The translations under genes and the position numbers were made by a program. Source: a candidate division CSSED10-310 bacterium (GTDB taxonomy: Bacteria > CSSED10-310 > JAFGDC01). Taken from it: a DNA stretch of 11,348 bases. Below, piece after piece: positions 5,851 to 11,348 of the stretch. Location of the stretch: contig JAFGDC010000357.1 of the NCBI GenBank assembly GCA_016932295.1, forward strand, positions 1 to 11,348, written 5' to 3'. The first letter of the stretch is position 1. Each line of letters starts with the position of its first letter. The notes beneath the pieces were generated by a model, which saw only the letters and a program-made list of their open reading frames with translations, ran no database searches and was not told the DNA's origin.

Positions 5851-8800
5851 TCACTTACCGCGGCGCAGCTTGCGGGTCATCAGCCAGCCCAGAGTGCCAA
5901 GCAATGACAGGATACCAACGCATGTCAGCGAAGGAATGGGTGGGGGGTAGGTAATGTCGAGCCGTCCCCTGCCGGTGCCGCCCACCTCTATCAGATACGG
6001 TTCGTTCTGGACGATATCGAACGAGACAATCGCACTGTGCGTTTCGCGAACGACTCCACTGCAATCAAGTTCGAATCCAAGCGGGAAACAACGACAGGTA
6101 TCGTAAGCGGCGATTGTGAGCGCATCATCGGCGTTCGACAGCGAGGCCACGGCCAGTCCGCTTCGCGGTGCGGTGAAACAGTACCATAAATTGGGACCCA
6201 GCACACAGGTACCAAAGTTATCCTCGGTGGCGTCCCAGGTATCGATTGCCAGATCGCTTACCTCGCCTATAGGCATCGCTCGGATGCAATCGTCATTCGG
6301 AATGCTTTCATCCTCGACGGAGACGGTGAAGCTGAAATCCATCCCAAGTCCGGTGCTGTCATTGGTTTTTACCGGCAGATAATAGGTGGCCGGACCCGGT
6401 ATCGTCCAGGAGACGGCCGGCTGCTGAATGCTGTTGGGGCATGGGTGCCAATTCACCATGTCGCAGAGTATCCAGTCGCTGCAATCGGAGGGGCAGGCGA
6501 CGGCCGGATCGTCCGGGGCCGGGTAGAGAATCGTACCCACCGTGAAAATGGGATCCTCCGTAGTGCAGTAGTCAATGGTTACCTTGTTGATATGATGGAT
6601 CACGTCGAAGTGATACCATACGGCGCGCAAGTCCAACACGTCTTGGCAATCCTTGGTGGCGTTCGAAGTGGAGCCGGTCACGACGGGCGGGTAGGTTGAT
6701 TGTATCTTGCAGGCATTGAAGCATTCATCGTTGGCCGGCCTCTCCCGACATTCTTCAACAGTGAGCATGAACATGTCGAGACAGTACACGGGGAAACGGG
6801 TGTCAACCATGATGTAATAGAAACCCGGTGAGAGATTGAGATTCGTCAGGCGGGCACCGTATTCACTGCTGGATGCCTGGGTATATGCAAGGCAGGAAAG
6901 CCCTGGCGGACATTCGCGATCCAGGGCCATGGCGACGATGCCACCGATGGGTAGATCGGTTGTGAGGAGGGTGATATCGACACAGGCTGCCTTGGTGACC
7001 AGCAGTTCGTAGATCACCTCCTCGTTATCGTCGTACAATTCCAGGCAGGTGTCTTGATAGTTGTCGGATCTACCGCAGGTTGTCTGGTTCTGATCCTGAT
7101 AAGGAATATCTTCCGGGATCATCATCGATATGGGATCGGAGCAATCTCCACCGCGCCAATCCGGGCAACTGAATTCCGGACATGATCCACTTTCGAACCA
7201 TAACCCGCCCATATCCCTGCACTCCATCGCGGTGACATTGGCGACACATTCCCCTCTGATGCAACATGCCCTGTTGATCGGATTGCCTGCCTGGATAGTG
7301 AGATAGAACGAATCGATACATCGGTGGTCCATTGCGCCATCAATTATGAGATAATAGGTGCCTCTGTCGAGTTCCAGATACTCCAGGCATAACTGGGACG
7401 TAGATGTGGTCTCGCTGGCGAGGCATGGCGAGGATGGCGGACACTCGTCATCCACGGCGAGGCCCAATCCCTGGCTTTGAGGTACATCAAGCTGTATTTT
7501 TATACAACAACACTGGTTGACATTCAATCGATAGACGATGTCTTCGCCCCAGCTATATTGACTCAGACAAGAAGTAAAGTAGTTTCTGCCACGGCCACAT
7601 GTAGTCTGAGCAACGTCCGTAAACGGCAGATCCCCGGGAAGCGAAATGTCCACCGGCAGCTCGCATGTATCTCCGGCCGGCCGCTCGGGGCAGGAGCAGG
7701 AGAAGCAGGTGGTGTCCTTTCCCAGAAATACGCCGCCGGCCGCAGTGCAGTCGGTGTTGTCGCATTCGAAACATTCTCCAGAGGCAAGGCAACAGGCTCC
7801 CTGGGTCCTGTCTTCGCATGTCAGCGAGAAGAGTGTATCACTGCCATCGGGCCATTGATAACTCGAGGAGATGCCGATCTGAAATAGGTATTCGGTGTCC
7901 GCATGAGCGTAAAAAGCTATTTGTTCGGGGTCACCCCCGATTCCATTATCCGCGCAATACAGCTCGTTTAACGAGCCGTCACGCACGACCATGATCGCGT
8001 CATAGGTATTTTCGTCCACTCTTACCGTGGCGACACAATCCGTTGCCGGCGACCATTCGAACCATGCATCGTTGTGCATCGGCGGCACTTTTGAGTGTTT
8101 ATCACAGCTACCGATGGGACCGAAACTGTCATACCAGTGATTGTCGAATACACTCGAGTACGGTGTTTTCAAGATCTGGATGGCCGTTTGGGGGTATTCG
8201 CCGCCATTCAACTCACATGAGAAGTGAGTGCAATTCTGATCGGCGTAGAACGCGCTGGAATTCAATGTAAGGCAATCCCGATAGGGCACATCATCGAAGC
8301 AGTCACCATGTGCACAACAGATGCCGCTGAATGGACAGACATCTACCATCAGATCGAAATCCGGTATGCATCCTGCTGGCGGCCATGTATCGATCATAAG
8401 ATAGTACTCTCCCGCGTCCAGAGGCATGCACGGGATACTGTGAATCAAGGCATTGTAGCTGGTGCTAGAGGCGAGGCAGTCGTTGTCCGGCGGACAGTTG
8501 TCGTCGATCGTCATACCGGTGAGGCAGGTGTCGTGAGGATCCAGGGTAAAAGAAACGAACGATTCGGTGGTCACCGTAATCTTGTAGAGGATGTCCTCAC
8601 CGTTATCGAAATTGATGAGACAGCTCGAATGATAATCGTCGTTCCGTCCGCAGGTGGATTGATGCAGGTCGGCGAACGGTGTATCCCCCGGTACCTGTAC
8701 GGATACGGGATACAAGCATGCATCACCGGCCGCTTCTGGACAGTCGAAGTCTTCACATCCATAGCCTTCGAACCAGGTACCGCTCATGGCGGCGCATTCC

Positions 8801-9867
8801 TTTTCGGTACTGACGGCGGTGCAGACACCAGCCACGCAGCAGGCCCCTAACGGCGCATTGCATTCGTTGATCACCAAATCGAAATTACTTACCCCGGCGA
8901 ACGCACGGTCAACCATGATGTAATATATTCCTGCATCGAGACAGGTGCACTCGATGCCATGGATACGATTTTCGCGCTCCGTACTCAAGGCAATGCAGGA
9001 AGTGGTATCCGGCGGACAACTATCATCGAGGGTCACCCCTGTCCATTTGGTACGGGGAGTGAAGATGATTTCCACACAGGCACTGGTGTCCAGTGTCAAT
9101 TCATAGATCATTTCGTGGCCATCATCGTACATGCCCATACATGTATCCGAATAGAAATTGTAATGTCCAGAGGTGCTTTGCCCCAGGTCACTAAATGGTA
9201 AATCGGTATATTCGATTGGGAGAGGTACAAGACAACTGTCGCCGGGAGTCGCAACCTGGCATGGATTCGGATCGCATACAGTACCGTCGCCCATGTATAT
9301 TCCGTAGGTCAGGGCGCAATCTTCCGGATTCAGTTCAACGCAACTGCCGTCTCCTGTGCAACAGGCGCCGGATTGGGTACACGACGTGATGGTGAAATCG
9401 AATCGGGGGAGGCATGTGCCGCCCGAATTCAGCCCGATATCAATCTGGACGTAGTACGTACCCACTTCCAGGCTCATGTAGAGATGGTGAATAGTGGCCA
9501 CGGCCGCGATGCTTTTCCAATTACAGCCGACAGGCGACGGGCAGGCGTCAGTTACCGCTATGCCGGTGAAGGTGGTGTCATAGGGATTGAGTTCAACGGC
9601 AACGAAGGTTGGCGTGGTCACGTTCAACTTGTATATTGCGTCTTCGCCGGTATCGTAGTACCAACCCAGGCAGGTATTTTCATAATCGTTCAACCGACCG
9701 CAAGTCGTTTGACCGAGATCCTCGAAAGGCAGATCAGAAGGGATGGTGACCCGAATGGGGTTACTGCAAGCCTCTCCGATTTTTGCCGACACCGTCACTG
9801 GTCCTGTGAACTGAGATGACATGAGAAGCAAAAAAAATAGTGCAGCGGGAGATTTGTGGATACACAT
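5851..9867 (-). CDS. Large secreted cysteine-rich modular protein with IPTL-CTERM-like signal (1338 aa)
   Basis: Predicted exported surface protein of unknown function. A good GGAGGT (complement of 9873-9878) precedes the ATG. Residues 1-28 form a signal peptide (AALFFLLLMSS core, cleavage after VSA). Six tandem units of about 171-177 residues follow (31-203, 208-376, 379-551, 552-726, 729-901, 905-1040). Each full unit has a beta-sandwich resembling PPC domains ('GD.C..P', 'PF.D..QTTCGR..dY..tCL', 'GEDi.Y.l.V', 'l..G.YYimiD'). It is followed by a 'GACC..G.C' linker with about six cysteines, absent after unit 6. Unit 4 has a different sandwich. Two more domains of the 'NDDC...A' type follow (1043-1187 and 1188-1306). 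Residues 1309-1338 are Pro-Ile-Pro, a hydrophobic helix and RKLRR. My count gives about 94 cysteines, implying disulfides outside the cytoplasm. No catalytic motif is visible, so adhesion or structure is the likeliest role. It appears monocistronic. Confidence 0.85.
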   Translation of the reverse strand: MCIHKSPAALFFLLLMSSQFTGPVTVSAKIGEACSNPIRVTIPSDLPFEDLGQTTCGRLNDYENTCLGWYYDTGEDAIYKLNVTTPTFVAVELNPYDTTFTGIAVTDACPSPVGCNWKSIAAVATIHHLYMSLEVGTYYVQIDIGLNSGGTCLPRFDFTITSCTQSGACCTGDGSCVELNPEDCALTYGIYMGDGTVCDPNPCQVATPGDSCLVPLPIEYTDLPFSDLGQSTSGHYNFYSDTCMGMYDDGHEMIYELTLDTSACVEIIFTPRTKWTGVTLDDSCPPDTTSCIALSTERENRIHGIECTCLDAGIYYIMVDRAFAGVSNFDLVINECNAPLGACCVAGVCTAVSTEKECAAMSGTWFEGYGCEDFDCPEAAGDACLYPVSVQVPGDTPFADLHQSTCGRNDDYHSSCLINFDNGEDILYKITVTTESFVSFTLDPHDTCLTGMTIDDNCPPDNDCLASSTSYNALIHSIPCMPLDAGEYYLMIDTWPPAGCIPDFDLMVDVCPFSGICCAHGDCFDDVPYRDCLTLNSSAFYADQNCTHFSCELNGGEYPQTAIQILKTPYSSVFDNHWYDSFGPIGSCDKHSKVPPMHNDAWFEWSPATDCVATVRVDENTYDAIMVVRDGSLNELYCADNGIGGDPEQIAFYAHADTEYLFQIGISSSYQWPDGSDTLFSLTCEDRTQGACCLASGECFECDNTDCTAAGGVFLGKDTTCFSCSCPERPAGDTCELPVDISLPGDLPFTDVAQTTCGRGRNYFTSCLSQYSWGEDIVYRLNVNQCCCIKIQLDVPQSQGLGLAVDDECPPSSPCLASETTSTSQLCLEYLELDRGTYYLIIDGAMDHRCIDSFYLTIQAGNPINRACCIRGECVANVTAMECRDMGGLWFESGSCPEFSCPDWRGGDCSDPISMMIPEDIPYQDQNQTTCGRSDNYQDTCLELYDDNEEVIYELLVTKAACVDITLLTTDLPIGGIVAMALDRECPPGLSCLAYTQASSSEYGARLTNLNLSPGFYYIMVDTRFPVYCLDMFMLTVEECRERPANDECFNACKIQSTYPPVVTGSTSNATKDCQDVLDLRAVWYHFDVIHHINKVTIDYCTTEDPIFTVGTILYPAPDDPAVACPSDCSDWILCDMVNWHPCPNSIQQPAVSWTIPGPATYYLPVKTNDSTGLGMDFSFTVSVEDESIPNDDCIRAMPIGEVSDLAIDTWDATEDNFGTCVLGPNLWYCFTAPRSGLAVASLSNADDALTIAAYDTCRCFPLGFELDCSGVVRETHSAIVSFDIVQNEPYLIEVGGTGRGRLDITYPPPIPSLTCVGILSLLGTLGWLMTRKLRRGK
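5854..5943 (-). other. IPTL-CTERM-like C-terminal sorting signal
   Basis: The last 30 residues of the large protein read PPIPSLTCVGILSLLGTLG, then WLMT and RKLRRGK. The tripartite layout (short motif, hydrophobic helix, basic tail) is that of exosortase-type sorting signals, and IPSLT..G matches IPTLsxWG closely. The usual Trp is Val and a Cys precedes it. Known IPTL-CTERM proteins are processed by a dedicated exosortase; none is encoded in this window. Confidence 0.65.
6748..9777 (-). repeat. Six tandem protein-level modules of about 175 residues
   Basis: Unit boundaries on the DNA are about 9777-9259, 9246-8740, 8733-8215, 8214-7690, 7683-7165 and 7155-6748. Units 1, 2, 3, 5 and 6 share the same sandwich pattern; unit 4 shares only the linker. 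The units are well diverged at sequence level, so the duplications are old and no recent DNA-level tandem repeat is apparent by eye. Unit 2 has lost two of the conserved cysteines together (S233 and G325). Confidence 0.75.
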
Positions 9868-10441
9868 TATTTACCTCCAGGTTGGAAAGTGAATAATCGA
9901 TGCCCGTTAGATTGCAGCGTAACGCTGTTATGTACCACCTATAAGGGCTCCATTATGTTCGCAATCGCCAGCAGATCGGTCATGAACCTTTGCTGCCGTA
10001 GCCTTCTGGTGCATCCTCCGGTAATTCCGGGGGTGGTGTCCCGAGTCGTCAAACCGATGCCGGCCACCGGCACTGACGTTCATCTTGAGCGGGCCGGTGG
10101 TATGAGTGAGGAGTGAAGCCAAGCTGCTCACAGGTTTCAGAATGCCCCTGCGTGAGTCCGATGTGTTCGGCCACGTCAGACCGTTCCGGGCAGCGGCTGT
10201 GCCATGCCCGTTCCAGCGGAATGACACAAAACCGGCGGAAGTGCGACGGCCGGCGAATTTGTCCTCATGCATCGTGACATCTCCCAAATGCATCATGGTG
10301 TCACTTATTTAATAACAGATGTATGATCCGTTAAGCAAGTAAACGATACCTTGTTTCTGGGGTACGCAGGCGTCATGTGATACGGGTGATTTGGGGGTAA
10401 GGCGGACGTGCTTGGTATTCGTGGTGGTCGGCGCGTGGTTC
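9868..10441. other. Intergenic region upstream of the large secreted protein gene and downstream of tsaB
   Basis: This 574-base stretch must hold the promoter of the large gene. A weak candidate on the minus strand is TTGCGA (complement of 9959-9964) and TATAGG (complement of 9938-9943) with a short 15-base spacer. CAGCG/CGCTG (9915-9927) forms a small dyad in the predicted leader. GTGACA (10274-10279) and TGTCAC (10299-10304) form a second dyad near a minus-strand ATG at 10272 that has a GGGAG before it. That frame runs to 9928 (114 residues), but its product is unlike a known family and I do not call it. No terminator for tsaB is evident. Confidence 0.45.
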
Positions 10442-11158
10442 TCAGGCCTTCGTGCCGTATTTCTTTTCCCAGTTCACCTCGGCATCGGGTTTGCGAAGGT
10501 AGCGCGGCGTGAGGGCGGCGAGGGCGGAAAAGTCCGTGACGGGGGAGGCGGTGTCGTTCGCCAGCCGGTGCATCGCCAGCCGGAGCCCCCATTCGGCTCG
10601 TGGCAGCCAGTAGTGTTCCGGCGCACGGCGTGCCGCGGGAGTAAGATCGTGCAGCACGGCGCCATATGGTCCCAGCGCGGTGCCCGTGACCAGGTGGGAT
10701 TCCAGCATTGCAGCGGGAACTTCATGGACGGGCAGGACCAGGGGTCCGAAGGTGGCGGCCGGATCGCCGTCCTGGAGACGGTAGCAGGCTGCATAGACCT
10801 CTTTTTTTCGGGCATCCAGCAGCACACAGACCGGATCGTACAGCGGTAGTAGGGCGTAGGCGGTGGTTTCCAGGCTGTCAACGGCGATGATGGGGATGTG
10901 CAGCGAGTAGGCCAGGGTCTTGGCAGTGGTCATCCCGACACGGATGCTGGTGAAAGAGCCTGGACCCCGGACGATGACCAGCATGTCAAGATCTTTCGGG
11001 GCGAGGTCCACGGCGGCAAGCAGCCCTTGCAGATCAGGGATGAGCCGGGCTGAATGCTGCGAGCGCAGTGAATGGGTGTGGGCGGCTATCACGATGCCGT
11101 CTACTGCCAGGGCAAGGCTCCGGGCATGGGCGGTGGTGTCGAAGGCGAGCAGCTTCAT
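10442..11158 (-). CDS. tsaB: tRNA threonylcarbamoyladenosine synthesis protein TsaB
   Basis: TsaB (YeaZ) is the non-catalytic partner of TsaD and TsaE in making the universal t6A37 modification of ANN-decoding tRNAs in the cytoplasm. The 238-residue product shows the ASKHA-type start MKLLAFDTT, HSARLIP (35-41), the family signature RGPGSFTSIRVG (64-75), VDSLET (93-98), LLDARKKEVYA (113-123) and the C-terminal PRYLR (218-222). The length is normal for the family. The signature has Ser71 where most members have Gly (GPGSFTGxRxG). GGAGGA (complement of 11162-11167) fixes the ATG at 11158; the longer open frame to 11245 lies upstream of it. The ATG overlaps the stop of an upstream minus-strand frame in an ATGA, implying coupled translation. 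No rimI or tsaD is visible downstream in the window, although these often neighbour tsaB. Confidence 0.95.
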   Translation of the reverse strand: MKLLAFDTTAHARSLALAVDGIVIAAHTHSLRSQHSARLIPDLQGLLAAVDLAPKDLDMLVIVRGPGSFTSIRVGMTTAKTLAYSLHIPIIAVDSLETTAYALLPLYDPVCVLLDARKKEVYAACYRLQDGDPAATFGPLVLPVHEVPAAMLESHLVTGTALGPYGAVLHDLTPAARRAPEHYWLPRAEWGLRLAMHRLANDTASPVTDFSALAALTPRYLRKPDAEVNWEKKYGTKA

Positions 11159-11348
11159 GTTTCCTCCGGGGAGGTCGGGACCAGCGGCAGCCGGTGGCCC
11201 GATGGTTCGCGGCACCAGAGTAGACGCTTGCCGGTGGATGTGCAAGACGCAGCCGTGTCCACCTTTCGTTTCGACATAAGGATTCCGGCTCTGATTCTGT
11301 CTGCCGGTGGTAGTGCCGGGATCAGTTTGAAAGGCACTGTATCGCCCT
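11155..11348 (-). CDS. 3' end of an unidentified gene entering from the right edge
   Basis: On the minus strand a frame is open from the window edge to a TGA at 11155-11157 that overlaps the tsaB ATG (ATGA). The visible C-terminus includes VPFKLIPALPPADRIRAGIL and ends RLPLVPTSPEET. The tsaB ribosome binding site lies within its last codons, the usual arrangement of coupled genes. I do not recognise the product. The residues are basic and Pro-rich with no membrane segment. An in-frame GTG at 11337 could be a start of a 60-residue protein, but a longer gene continuing outside the window is more likely. Confidence 0.45.
   Translation of the reverse strand, partial: GDTVPFKLIPALPPADRIRAGILMSKRKVDTAASCTSTGKRLLWCREPSGHRLPLVPTSPEET

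Noticed and set aside
8224..8850. A 208-residue plus-strand frame inside the large secreted protein gene
   Set aside because: It is antisense to well-conserved repeat units whose reading frame is supported by the module pattern and the signal peptide.
1..11348. CRISPR arrays, tRNA or rRNA genes, insertion sequences, phage or toxin-antitoxin genes
   Set aside because: Reading both strands by eye showed no regularly spaced direct repeats, cloverleaf with TTCGA-type arm, transposase motifs or terminal inverted repeats. Tools could still find a diverged small element.

Overview
The window is bacterial, fairly GC-rich and gene-dense, with Shine-Dalgarno-led genes on both strands. Two things point towards the Planctomycetota or a neighbouring group of environmental bacteria. 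One is a 1338-residue secreted protein made of tandem 'GD.C..P' beta-sandwich modules joined by short 'GACC' cysteine-rich linkers. The other is the style of its C-terminal sorting signal. This assignment rests on family style only. No rRNA, tRNA or mobile element is present to fix the taxonomy.

Left part (1-863): a partial minus-strand gene runs off the left edge and follows a small minus-strand coiled-coil gene (133-450). A divergent regulatory region (451-863) separates these from the plus-strand genes. It holds an octamer present three times and a TTCACC-17-TATGCT promoter.

Plus-strand block (864-5248): glycerol kinase glpK overlaps a Yip1-like membrane protein. A 377-base gap with a good promoter follows, then a GNAT acetyltransferase whose stop codon overlaps the start of a GT4-type glycosyltransferase. 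The first pair is probably one operon and the second pair another. GlpK makes glycerol-3-phosphate. The acetyltransferase and glycosyltransferase could belong to surface-glycan metabolism, but their substrates cannot be read from the sequence.

Convergent spacer (5249-5850): no intact gene is visible. It contains a 17-codon ORF coupled to the glycosyltransferase stop and a start-less hydrophobic reading frame that may be a gene remnant.

Minus-strand block (5851-11348): the large modular exported protein carries an IPTL-CTERM-like C-terminal signal (5851-9867). A 574-base intergenic region follows, then tsaB (tRNA t6A synthesis, 10442-11158). tsaB is coupled by an ATGA overlap to the 3' end of an unidentified gene entering from the right edge.

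Nothing here is clearly a new defence or mobile system. The most unusual object is the cysteine-rich modular surface protein. One of its modules has lost two cysteines together, which suggests a disulfide pair.
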